From the NCBI GenBank assembly GCA_964605975.1, contig CAZSER010000020.1:1-12049 (forward strand): a stretch of 12,049 nt of DNA, in the 5' to 3' direction. A model generated the notes under the pieces. It had not been told where the DNA came from, made no database searches, and saw only the letters and a list, made by a program, of their open reading frames with translations. Below, one piece after another: positions 5,788-11,545 of this stretch. This stretch comes from JBAYHA01 sp964605975. GTDB lineage: Bacteria > Patescibacteriota > Patescibacteriia > UBA11705 > JABHMO01. Every line of letters begins with the position of its first letter. Within the stretch, counting starts at the first letter, position 1. A program made the translations under genes and the position numbers.

Positions 5788-6447
5788 ATGTACAAAATAA
5801 AATATCTTGGTTTGTTTGTTTTTTCTTGCTTTTTTTTGGTGGCCAGCTTTGCTACCAATGCACAAGTAAGAGATGACCTTTTGGGTAGGATTTTATTAAG
5901 AGTGGAGTTGCGCGGTGAGGCTTATTATGTTAATCCTCTGGATGGACAACGATATTTTTTGAGTCGCCCCGAAAAGGCTTTTTTAGCTTTGCGTCAATTT
6001 GGATTAGGGATCAAAAGTTCTGATTTACAAAAAATCCCTCTTGCTTTTTTTAGTACGGACAAAAATGATAGCGATCATGATGGTATTAGCGATGAGTTAG
6101 AAAAGGCTTTAATGACCAATCCTTTTGCTAAGGATAGTGATGGCGATGGTTTTGGTGATTTTGAAGAACTAAAAAACGGATATAATCCTCTTTCCGATGA
6201 CCAAACAAAAATTATTGATAATGATTTTGCCAAAAGGTTGGCAGGCAGGATTTTATTACAAGTGGAAAATGGAGGACGGGCTTGGTATGTTAATCCTCAA
6301 GATAATTTGAGATATTATTTGGGTAAACCGCAGGACGCTTTTTATTTGATGAAACTTTTGGGGTTGGGAATCAATGAAGATGATTTATCTCAAATACCGC
6401 TAGGAATTTTGCGGGACGATTTTTTTGGTGTTTTTTCGGAAGAATAA
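5788..6447 (+). CDS. Secreted protein: duplicated GRILL domain flanking calcium-binding TSP3-like repeats
   Basis: The product is 219 residues. Residues 1-25 form a signal peptide with likely cleavage at TNA|QV. A ~57-residue domain occurs twice, at ~31-87 and ~151-207. The copies share GRILL(R/Q)VE, then an aromatic-Tyr-Val-Asn-Pro core (AYYVNP / AWYVNP), RY(F/Y)L, a Pro-x2-Ala-Phe segment, LGLGI or FGLGI, and a final (K/Q)IPL. Between them, residues ~91-135 carry two acidic loops (DKNDSDHDGISD, DSDGDGFGD) of the thrombospondin type-3/dockerin-like calcium-binding class. I recall GRILLQVE-type domains from exported proteins of candidate-phyla-radiation bacteria, with no established function. 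The frame is open further upstream to 5740, but ATG 5788 directly precedes the signal peptide and follows the promoter. A terminator ends the unit. A cell-wall or cell-surface role is inferred. Confidence 0.85.
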   Translation: MYKIKYLGLFVFSCFFLVASFATNAQVRDDLLGRILLRVELRGEAYYVNPLDGQRYFLSRPEKAFLALRQFGLGIKSSDLQKIPLAFFSTDKNDSDHDGISDELEKALMTNPFAKDSDGDGFGDFEELKNGYNPLSDDQTKIIDNDFAKRLAGRILLQVENGGRAWYVNPQDNLRYYLGKPQDAFYLMKLLGLGINEDDLSQIPLGILRDDFFGVFSEE

Positions 6448-6460
6448 CAGCGAAGAGTTA

Positions 6461-6493
6461 AAAAGATAATCATTTTTTGATGATTATTTTTTT
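6461..6493 (+). terminator. Terminator after the secreted repeat protein
   Basis: ATAATCAT (6466-6473) pairs with ATGATTAT (6480-6487) around a 6-nt loop, extended by a G-T pair and A-T pairs, and is followed by an unbroken T-run to 6493. The stem is A/T-rich and weaker than the others in the window. Confidence 0.65.
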
Positions 6494-6608
6494 AATTAGC
6501 TTAAAATGCTGTAACTTTTATTCTGTTTTTGGTTTTGATTTAACTTTTTTGCTTTTGTCTTGATTCTCGCAAAAAATACAATATATGGGTGCACATTACC
6601 AACTGCCA
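6494..6608. other. Intergenic stretch without a recognisable gene
   Basis: Part of a 334-bp gap between genes (6448-6781). This segment is T-rich on the plus strand and holds no convincing ORF, RNA gene or promoter. The only feature I saw is GGGTGCA (6587-6593), the inverse of TGCACCC (6769-6775) near the next start codon, which may be chance. The rest of the gap is the promoter and leader of the RRM gene. Confidence 0.5.
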
Positions 6609-6637
6609 TTGACATTTTTCTAAATTTGCGCTATAAT
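6609..6637 (+). promoter_or_regulatory. Perfect consensus sigma-70 promoter for the RRM gene
   Basis: TTGACA (6609-6614), exactly 17 bp, TATAAT (6632-6637). It is the only promoter in the window with both hexamers perfect at optimal spacing, implying very strong housekeeping transcription. Expected start is about 6644. Confidence 0.92.
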
Positions 6638-6643
6638 GATTAT

Positions 6644-6781
6644 GGTATTTGTAAGTGTAAATTTTCAAAAAGCTCACAACAACTCCGCGTTTGGTGACGC
6701 AACGCTTAACGGGGACGGTACTGGTTTCTTGAGAAAAAGTCTTCTTACAAGCCTTTTAAATTTTTAAATGCACCCTAAATT
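6644..6781 (+). promoter_or_regulatory. Long, potentially structured 5' leader of the RRM gene
   Basis: From the predicted start (~6644) to the ATG at 6782 there are ~138 nt, far longer than other leaders here (~7-40 nt). TTTGTAAG (6648-6655) can pair with CTTACAAG (6744-6751), joined by GG (6644-6645) with CC (6752-6753) across a two-base bulge. This would close the leader into a domain starting at the first transcribed base. Inside it, TTTTC (6662-6666) can pair with GAAAA (6733-6737). GCGTT (6687-6691) can pair with AACGC (6701-6705), or alternatively GCGT (6687-6690) with ACGC (6697-6700). The 6681-6720 core is more G+C-rich than the surroundings. Cold-shock and RRM genes often carry regulatory leaders, so expression control by RNA folding or by the RRM protein itself is inferred. 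It is not a family I recognise. The pairings are by eye only. Confidence 0.55.
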
Positions 6782-7042
6782 ATGAGTACTAAATTATTTG
6801 TTGGTAGCTTACCTTTCAGAACTTCTGAAGAAGCTATCAAAGACTATTTTTCACAAGCTGGTAGCGTTGTCTCCGTCAAGATCATCACTGATCGCGAAAC
6901 TGGACGTTCCAAAGGATTTGGCTTTGTTGAGTATTCCAACGAAAACGAAGCTTCAGCTGCTATTGAAATGTTCAACGGTAAAGAATTCGAAGGCAGAACT
7001 ATTTTTGTCAGCGAAGCTAAGCCACAAGAAAAAAGAGACTAA
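6782..7042 (+). CDS. Single-RRM RNA-binding protein
   Basis: The 86-residue product is essentially one RNA recognition motif. RNP2 is LFVGSL at residues 5-10, RNP1 is KGFGFVEY at 44-51, with Phe6, Phe46 and Phe48 placed to stack on RNA bases. The intervening SEEAIKDYFSQAG helix and VVSVKIITDRETGRS strand-loop are typical, and the C-terminal tail is short and charged (KPQEKRD). Bacterial proteins of this type bind single-stranded RNA in the cytoplasm and in cyanobacteria are cold-induced; the target here is unknown. Codons are richer in C-ending choices than in neighbouring genes, which with the perfect promoter suggests high expression. It is monocistronic, with its own promoter, long leader and terminator. 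The ATG overlaps the TGA of a five-codon frame (6768-6785). Confidence 0.96.
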   Translation: MSTKLFVGSLPFRTSEEAIKDYFSQAGSVVSVKIITDRETGRSKGFGFVEYSNENEASAAIEMFNGKEFEGRTIFVSEAKPQEKRD

Positions 7043-7057
7043 TAGCTTTCATTATAT

Positions 7058-7091
7058 AAAAACATCGGTATTGCGTGGCCGATGTTTTTTT
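7058..7091 (+). terminator. Rho-independent terminator after the RRM gene
   Basis: Perfect 11-bp repeat AAAAACATCGG (7058-7068) and CCGATGTTTTT (7079-7089), with a 10-nt loop and a continued T-rich tail. Confidence 0.92.
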
Positions 7092-7166
7092 GTTTGTTTT
7101 TTAAAAATTAACTTATTGGGATGTTAACAAAAGTAGTTAGCGATATTTATTGTTTTTATAAAGTTA

Positions 7167-7175
7167 TGGTATAAT
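7167..7175 (+). promoter_or_regulatory. Extended -10 promoter at the head of the galU-pilin block
   Basis: TGGTATAAT: TATAAT at 7170-7175 preceded by the extended -10 TGG. The -35 region at the usual spacing (TTATTG, 7147-7152) is poor, as is common with extended -10 promoters. The predicted start of ~7182 gives a ~24-nt A-rich leader before the ATG at 7206. It may drive the membrane protein, galU, the lipoprotein and the first pilins. Confidence 0.65.
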
Positions 7176-7205
7176 TATCAAGACAATATAAATAAAAATA
7201 AAAAT

Positions 7206-7457
7206 ATGATTGCTTTTTTGGAAAATCTCTATGCTCACGCTAGAAATACGCTAGTGTGGTTTATTGTTTACTTTATTTTGCAGGCAATAATTTGGACGGT
7301 AATGGGGGTTTTGGTTTTGATTTATCCGCAAATTTTATTTGTTTTGATGGCGATCTTTTTTGTTTTGTTTGGCGCTTTGAATTTATATTTCATGTTAATT
7401 TTTATTGGGTATGCTCTAAAATTAAAAAGAATCAAGGATTATTTAAAAATCAACTAA
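7206..7457 (+). CDS. Small two-helix membrane protein, function unknown
   Basis: The product is 83 residues. After a short head (MIAFLENLYAHARNT), two hydrophobic helices span about 17-40 and 42-70, separated by a tight turn at YPQ. A basic tail (LKLKRIKDYLKIN) follows, predicting both ends on the cytoplasmic side. No signal peptidase site or catalytic motif is visible and I do not recognise the family. It is the first gene after an extended -10 promoter and lies 18 bp before galU, so co-transcription is likely. An accessory role in envelope or polysaccharide synthesis is a guess from position only. The ATG follows an A-rich leader with no Shine-Dalgarno. Confidence 0.75.
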   Translation: MIAFLENLYAHARNTLVWFIVYFILQAIIWTVMGVLVLIYPQILFVLMAIFFVLFGALNLYFMLIFIGYALKLKRIKDYLKIN

Positions 7458-7475
7458 TTTGGTGTTAATCGTTTT

Positions 7476-8363
7476 ATGGCTAATAAAGTAAAAAAGCTAA
7501 TTATTCCCGTTGCTGGTTATGGGACGAGATTTTTACCTGCAACCAAAGCGCAACCTAAGGAAATGTTGCCCGTTGTTGACAAACCAATTGTTCAATATGT
7601 TGTCGAAGATGCCGTGAAGGCGGGGATAGAAACTATTATTTTGGTGACCGGGTCGGGAAAGAGAGCCGTTGAGGATCATTTTAGTTATAATTACGAATTA
7701 CAAAATTTTTTAAAAAAATCTGGCAAGGAAGAAATGAGAGAAGAGGTCAAAAGAATTGCCGACATGGCGAATTTTATTTATGTTCGGCAAAAGGGACCTT
7801 ATGGCAATGGAACACCGGTTTTGTGTGCAAAGCATTTAATCGATAAAGATGAACCGTTTGCTGTAATGTGGGGGGATGAGTTTTTTTATACCAAAGAGAA
7901 AACACAACTTCGCCAGTTAATGGATGTTTATGAAAAATTTGAAGAACCAGTCTTAACTGGCTATGAAGTTGATCGAGCTGATACGGATAAGTATGGAATT
8001 ATAGATGGAATAGAAGTCCAAAAAGATATTTATCAAGTTAAAAATTTAGTCGAAAAGCCGGGCCCACAAAAGGCACCATCAACATTAGCGTCGCTAGGGG
8101 GGTTTATTTTGACCCCCGATATTTTTGATGCTTTAGAAAATACTAAGTTAGGTAAAGGGGGAGAGTTATGGTTGGTAGATGGAATTTTTAAATTAATGAA
8201 AAAAAGATCAATTTATGCCAAAAAAATTGATGGGTTATATTACGATACCGGGAGTAAAATAGGATACCTAAAAGCCAATATAGAGTTAGCCTTACGCAGA
8301 AAAGATTTAAACAAAGAGTTCAAGAGCTATTTAAAGGAGTTGAATTTGGACAATTTTAAATAA
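7476..8363 (+). CDS. galU: UTP-glucose-1-phosphate uridylyltransferase (GalU-type)
   Basis: The enzyme makes UDP-glucose from UTP and glucose-1-phosphate, supplying glycan and glycolipid synthesis. The 295 residues match bacterial GalU length. The nucleotide-binding signature GYGTRFLPATKAQPKEMLP lies at 14-32 with catalytic Lys28, followed by DKPIVQYVVEDAVKAGI. Later come GYEVD and DKYGIID (162-177), LVEKP (191-195), the sugar-binding GGFILTPDIFDAL (208-220) and YYDTGSKIGYLKAN (255-268). Two motifs diverge: the usual GLGHAV is GNGTPV (110-115), and the acidic metal motif is WGDEF (132-136, Asp134). UTP specificity is therefore likely but not certain; a related sugar-1-phosphate nucleotidyltransferase is the alternative. 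It sits 18 bp after the small membrane protein and 10 bp before the lipoprotein gene. Confidence 0.92.
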   Translation: MANKVKKLIIPVAGYGTRFLPATKAQPKEMLPVVDKPIVQYVVEDAVKAGIETIILVTGSGKRAVEDHFSYNYELQNFLKKSGKEEMREEVKRIADMANFIYVRQKGPYGNGTPVLCAKHLIDKDEPFAVMWGDEFFYTKEKTQLRQLMDVYEKFEEPVLTGYEVDRADTDKYGIIDGIEVQKDIYQVKNLVEKPGPQKAPSTLASLGGFILTPDIFDALENTKLGKGGELWLVDGIFKLMKKRSIYAKKIDGLYYDTGSKIGYLKANIELALRRKDLNKEFKSYLKELNLDNFK

Positions 8364-8373
8364 AAACAAAATT

Positions 8374-9804
8374 ATGAGTTGGCGAAAAAAAATAAAAAAC
8401 GTTTTTGGGACTGTTTTATTGATTACGATAGTTTTTTCTTTGAGTGCTTGTTCCAAGGGTGGAGATGCTGAGGCCAAGGAGGCTTATAAATCCCAAAAAA
8501 TTCGTTGGTGGAGTATTTGGGAAAATGAAGATAATGTGGAATCTCTGATAAATGCTTATCAAGCTAGGCATCCTAATGTCGAAATCGAATATCGCAAATT
8601 TCGTTATGAAGAGTATGAAAAAGCATTATTGGAGGCACTGGCAGAGGATCGTGGTCCAGATATTTTCACTATTCACAATAGTTGGATGTTGAAATACAAA
8701 AGTAAACTTATTCCTGTTCCTGAAATAATTAAAATCCCGGTAAAAACTACAACGGGAACAGTAAAGAAAGAAGAAGTTTATCTTTTTGATGTTCGAAATT
8801 CAATTACTCCGGCTCAGGCAAGGAGACAATTTTTGGATGTTGTAGCCAAAGAAATGGTAATGACTGATGAGGCTGATAACAAACAAAAGGTTTGGGGGAT
8901 CCCTTTGGCGATGGAAACATTAGTAATGTTTTACAATAAGGATATTTTAAATAATTCAGGAATTCCTGAACCGGCACAAAACTGGGAAGATTTTGTCTCT
9001 CATGTCGAAAAAATTACAAAGATAGATCCTGAAACACAACAGCTTTTGATTTCGGGAACAGCGCTTGGTTTATCTAGAAATGTTGAAAGATATTTTGATA
9101 TTTTATCTTTGTTAATGATGCAAAATTTAACTCCGATGGTTGATAGTAATGGTTATGCCGTTTTTAACAAGATGCCAAATTTGGGGGATAGTTCACCGGA
9201 TATTTTACCAGGATTAAGTGCCTTGCAGTTTTATACACAATTTACTACTCCCAGTTTACGAGGTTATTCTTGGGATGCCAGTTTTGATAATTCAGTAGAT
9301 GCTTTTGCTAAGGGTAGAGTCGGGTATCTTTTTGGTTATATGTATCATTATAATCAATTAAAGATGAAGTCACCGAAACTCAATTTTTCTGTTGCCAAGG
9401 TTCCTCAGGTCGGAGAAGGTCAAAAAATAAATTATGCTAGTTATTGGATGCAAGTTGTTTCCAAAAAATCAAAAGCCGTTAATCATGCTTGGGATTTTTT
9501 GCAATTTATTACCGAGGAAGGAAATATCAGTCAGTTTTTAACACAAAACAACAAACTCCCGGCTTTGAGATCAACGAAATTAATTAATAAGGCCTTGGAA
9601 AGTGAGATTTTAGCCCCCTCGGCAGAACAGCTTCTTACCGCTTCAAGTTGGTATCGTGGGTACGATCCCGGATTAGCGGAAAAAGGGTTTTCGGAGATGA
9701 TTGATAGTTTTGTTTCCGGAGATTACAAGGAAGAACGAGAGGTTTTGTCAATTGCCGTCGATAAGGTTAACTATTCGATATTTAATAAACCGGAAGTTCA
9801 ATAA
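8374..9804 (+). CDS. Extracellular solute-binding lipoprotein, family 1
   Basis: This 476-residue protein should capture a solute, typically an oligosaccharide or sugar in this family, at the outer face of the membrane. Residues 1-25 are a lipoprotein signal ending in the lipobox LSAC, so Cys26 would be lipidated. The mature protein shows the family's N-lobe pattern: IRWWSIWENED (43-53), then ARHPNVEIEYRKF (64-76), GPDIFTIHNSWM (94-105), WGIPLAMETLVMFYNKDIL (174-192) and NWEDFVSHVEKIT (203-215). Further on, FAKGRVGYLFGYMYHYNQ and AWDFLQFITEEGNISQFL are typical of the C-lobe. No ABC permease or ATPase is in the window; instead it is flanked by galU (10 bp) and a pilin gene (4 bp), so it may be a surface receptor working with the pilin system. 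The ATG follows AAAATT with no Shine-Dalgarno. Confidence 0.92.
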   Translation: MSWRKKIKNVFGTVLLITIVFSLSACSKGGDAEAKEAYKSQKIRWWSIWENEDNVESLINAYQARHPNVEIEYRKFRYEEYEKALLEALAEDRGPDIFTIHNSWMLKYKSKLIPVPEIIKIPVKTTTGTVKKEEVYLFDVRNSITPAQARRQFLDVVAKEMVMTDEADNKQKVWGIPLAMETLVMFYNKDILNNSGIPEPAQNWEDFVSHVEKITKIDPETQQLLISGTALGLSRNVERYFDILSLLMMQNLTPMVDSNGYAVFNKMPNLGDSSPDILPGLSALQFYTQFTTPSLRGYSWDASFDNSVDAFAKGRVGYLFGYMYHYNQLKMKSPKLNFSVAKVPQVGEGQKINYASYWMQVVSKKSKAVNHAWDFLQFITEEGNISQFLTQNNKLPALRSTKLINKALESEILAPSAEQLLTASSWYRGYDPGLAEKGFSEMIDSFVSGDYKEEREVLSIAVDKVNYSIFNKPEVQ

Positions 9805-9808
9805 TTTT

Positions 9809-10219
9809 ATGAATAAAAAAGTTAGACAAAAAATAGTTATTTTTCTGGGTGTTTTGTTCTTCTTTTTTGGATATTTTGGTGTTGCTTTTGCTCAGGAAGG
9901 TGGAGCTGAATCAGCCGAAAAGTGGACATTGGTACCTATTGAGTGTCGAGGTGATGCGGACATTTCTACTTGTAATTTAAGTTCGGTAGAAAAAATGATT
10001 GGCAATGTTGGTTCTTTGATCTTGGGTTTTTCTGGTATTTTGGCATTGATTGTCTTTGTCCTTAGTGGAATAAAAATGATGATAGCTAGGGGTAATTCTT
10101 CCAAGATAAACGAAGCAAAATCTGCCTTGGTTAAAGCAGTTATTGGTTTATTTTTGGTGGTTTTTTCTGGTGCGATTATTAGAGTTTTATTAAAAGTTTT
10201 ATCTGGCAAGGTTGATTAA
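9809..10219 (+). CDS. VirB2/TrbC-like pilin, first of the cluster
   Basis: The product is 136 residues: signal peptide 1-28 (AFA|QE), a ~35-residue exported head with Cys46 and Cys55, then two membrane helices at ~63-92 and ~106-130. The hairpin between the helices, SGIKMMIARGNSSKINEAKS, matches the pattern shared by all five paralogues here: Gly before the end of helix 1, an aromatic or Met, a Gly-polar turn and a Lys/Ala-rich amphipathic segment. This two-helix layout after a signal peptide is that of VirB2/TrbC pilins, which form the shaft of conjugative and type IV secretion pili. The two cysteines in the head could form a disulfide. The frame extends upstream to 9701 inside the lipoprotein gene, but ATG 9809, 4 bp after its stop, begins the signal peptide. 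Confidence 0.82.
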   Translation: MNKKVRQKIVIFLGVLFFFFGYFGVAFAQEGGAESAEKWTLVPIECRGDADISTCNLSSVEKMIGNVGSLILGFSGILALIVFVLSGIKMMIARGNSSKINEAKSALVKAVIGLFLVVFSGAIIRVLLKVLSGKVD

Positions 10220-10226
10220 AAATAAT

Positions 10227-10616
10227 ATGAAAAAATTTTTTTTATTTAGTTTTATTTTATTATTAATTTTTTTGGGGGGCATTAATTTTGTCTTGGCCGA
10301 GGAAACCTTGGATAAGGCGATTTCGGGAATATCAAAAACATTTGATGACCCTGAATTTTATAAGGCCGACGAGAGTATTTCTGGTGCTAGTAGTTCTGTT
10401 GGTGGTTTTCTTGGTTTATTTATTCAGAGAATCATGGAATTGGTGGGTGTTTTTTCTTTGCTTATCTTTTTTTATAGTGGTATAATTTGGATGACTTCTT
10501 TGGGAGAACCGACAAAAGTAAAGAAAGCACAGAAAGCAATGGCGATGGCTTTTTTGGGAATGGTAATTATTTTATCTAGTGCTATGTTGGTGAAATATAT
10601 CCTTAAGCTTTTTTGA
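10227..10616 (+). CDS. VirB2/TrbC-like pilin, second of the cluster
   Basis: The product is 129 residues with signal peptide 1-24 (VLA|EE). A ~45-residue head, rich in Asp, Ser and Gly, has no cysteine (contains SGISKTFDDPEF and SISGASSSVGG). Two helices follow at ~70-91 and ~104-127, joined by the loop SLGEPTKVKKAQKA. It lacks any soluble domain after helix 2. It begins 7 bp after the previous pilin stop. A TTG at 10212 in the same frame would overlap that gene, so ATG 10227 is preferred. It ends at TGA. The family assignment rests on topology and the shared loop, as sequence similarity to its neighbours is low. Confidence 0.8.
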   Translation: MKKFFLFSFILLLIFLGGINFVLAEETLDKAISGISKTFDDPEFYKADESISGASSSVGGFLGLFIQRIMELVGVFSLLIFFYSGIIWMTSLGEPTKVKKAQKAMAMAFLGMVIILSSAMLVKYILKLF

Positions 10617-10661
10617 TAAAAAATTAAAATAAATAACAAATAATAAATAATAATAAAAAAC
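10617..10661 (+). promoter_or_regulatory. A-rich leader before the third pilin
   Basis: A 45-bp gap almost entirely A and T (repeats of AATAA), larger than the 4-7 bp gaps before it. I saw no convincing -35/-10 pair and no terminator. It may act as an unstructured ribosome-loading leader, which would suit a strongly translated gene without a Shine-Dalgarno. Confidence 0.35.
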
Positions 10662-11075
10662 ATGTTCAAATCAATTAACTGGACAAAGTTGGCCAAAATC
10701 GCCATTTTTGTCTTGATGTTTGGTTCGTTTGTTCTTCCTGCCTTTGCTCAAGTGGCGGAGAGTGATCCTTTTGGTCTTAATGCTGTCGCTCCAAACACAG
10801 GTTTAGGTGGGGCTGATCTAAGAGGTACAATTGGTAATTTAATCAAAGTGGCTCTTACTTTCTTGGGAGTTGTGGCTTTAATTATCGTTTTGATTGGAGG
10901 ATTTAAGTACATGACTTCCGGTGGAAGTGATGAAAAAATGGCCGATGCTCGTAAATATATTATGGCCGGAATTGTTGGGTTAGCCATTATCTTATTATCT
11001 TATGCTATTACTAGTTTTGTCTTTGAAAGTTTAATAACAGCAACGAGCACTGAGGGCGGAACTTCTTTGGATTAA
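10662..11075 (+). CDS. VirB2/TrbC-like pilin, third of the cluster (most typical)
   Basis: The product is 137 residues with signal peptide 1-29 (AFA|QV). The short head contains NTGLGGADLRGTIGNLIK, leading into helix 1 (~57-85). The loop YMTSGGSDEKMADARKYIMA (83-102) is the form I most associate with pilin-like proteins annotated in candidate-phyla-radiation genomes. Helix 2 is at ~100-122. A Thr/Ser/Gly-rich tail (ATSTEGGTSLD) ends the protein and is absent from the others. Being closest to the family norm and preceded by an A-rich leader, it is a reasonable candidate for the major subunit, but that is inference. It is followed by two perfect hairpins. Confidence 0.85.
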   Translation: MFKSINWTKLAKIAIFVLMFGSFVLPAFAQVAESDPFGLNAVAPNTGLGGADLRGTIGNLIKVALTFLGVVALIIVLIGGFKYMTSGGSDEKMADARKYIMAGIVGLAIILLSYAITSFVFESLITATSTEGGTSLD

Positions 11076-11084
11076 AATTTTTCG

Positions 11085-11104
11085 CAGGCAACTTAAGTTG
11101 CCTG
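11085..11104 (+). repeat. Perfect 20-bp palindrome between pilins 3 and 4
   Basis: CAGGCAACTTAAGTTGCCTG is a perfect palindrome; in RNA it would form an ~8-bp stem with a TTAA loop. It is not followed by a T-run, so it is not a standard intrinsic terminator. It lies 9 bp after the third pilin stop and could protect the 3' end of that message from exonucleases, or bind a dimeric regulator as DNA. Confidence 0.75.
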
Positions 11105-11105
11105 T

Positions 11106-11143
11106 ATTCGGCAAAAAATAAGATTACTTATTTTTTGCCGAAT
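11106..11143 (+). repeat. Perfect 17-bp-stem hairpin directly before the pilin 4 start codon
   Basis: ATTCGGCAAAAAATAAG (11106-11122) pairs perfectly with CTTATTTTTTGCCGAAT (11127-11143) around the loop ATTA. The start codon of the next gene is only 2 nt downstream (11146). The T-run is inside the stem rather than after it, so the structure is not a canonical terminator. In RNA it would put a stable stem where the ribosome must load. Confidence 0.8.
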
Positions 11144-11145
11144 GT

Positions 11146-11523
11146 ATGAAAAATTTAGTAGTTAAATTTTTATTGGTAATGTTTTTGCTGAGTCCTTTAT
11201 TCCCCAGCAATTTTGTTAATGCAGGAATGTTTAATGATGCCATGAATTTAGCTTCAGGACAAGGACAGAGTTTTTCTTTAGTTTCTGATAAGACTCCAAT
11301 TAATATGGTCAGTAAGATTTTGGGGACAGTTTATGGTTTGTTGGGTATAATTTTTTTCTGCTTAATTTTTTATGGTGGTATTTTGTGGTTTACCGGTGAG
11401 GGAAATTCTAATAACAAAGAAAAAGCGGTTAAAATTTTAGTTCAAGCAACATTAGGGTTTATTATTACTTTTTTGGCCGCCGGAATCACTGGGTATCTTT
11501 GGACAATATCCGGTAAATTATAA
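11146..11523 (+). CDS. VirB2/TrbC-like pilin, fourth of the cluster
   Basis: The product is 125 residues, with signal peptide 1-26 (VNA|GM) and a head of ~27 residues rich in Ser, Gly and Gln (ASGQGQSFSLVSDKTP). Helix 1 at ~55-83 ends in YGGILWFTGEG, the loop is NSNNKEKAVKILVQ, and helix 2 spans ~101-119. Cys72 lies within helix 1, not in the head. The layout matches the neighbouring pilins. It is the only one preceded by strong hairpins (11085-11143), which may separate its expression from the third pilin. No promoter is recognisable before it. Confidence 0.8.
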   Translation: MKNLVVKFLLVMFLLSPLFPSNFVNAGMFNDAMNLASGQGQSFSLVSDKTPINMVSKILGTVYGLLGIIFFCLIFYGGILWFTGEGNSNNKEKAVKILVQATLGFIITFLAAGITGYLWTISGKL

Positions 11524-11545
11524 CTTGTGAATAGATTTTAATCAT

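Noticed and set aside
5664..5858. 65-residue N-terminal extension of the sigma factor
   Set aside because: The extension translates A/T-rich intergenic DNA and the start of the divergent signal peptide; ECF factors begin close to the MNTLQKLTDEQL segment.
6587..6775. Inverted pair GGGTGCA (6587-6593) and TGCACCC (6769-6775) around the RRM promoter and leader
   Set aside because: The upstream copy lies before the predicted transcription start, so the two cannot pair in the mRNA, and a 7-bp match over ~180 bp is likely chance.
9701..9808. Longer start for the first pilin inside the lipoprotein gene
   Set aside because: The extra 36 residues have no signal-peptide character, whereas ATG 9809 starts a textbook signal peptide 4 bp after the upstream stop.
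11085..11143. Reading the double hairpin as an ordinary intrinsic terminator
   Set aside because: Neither stem is followed by a T-run; the T-run is inside the second stem, and a start codon follows at once.
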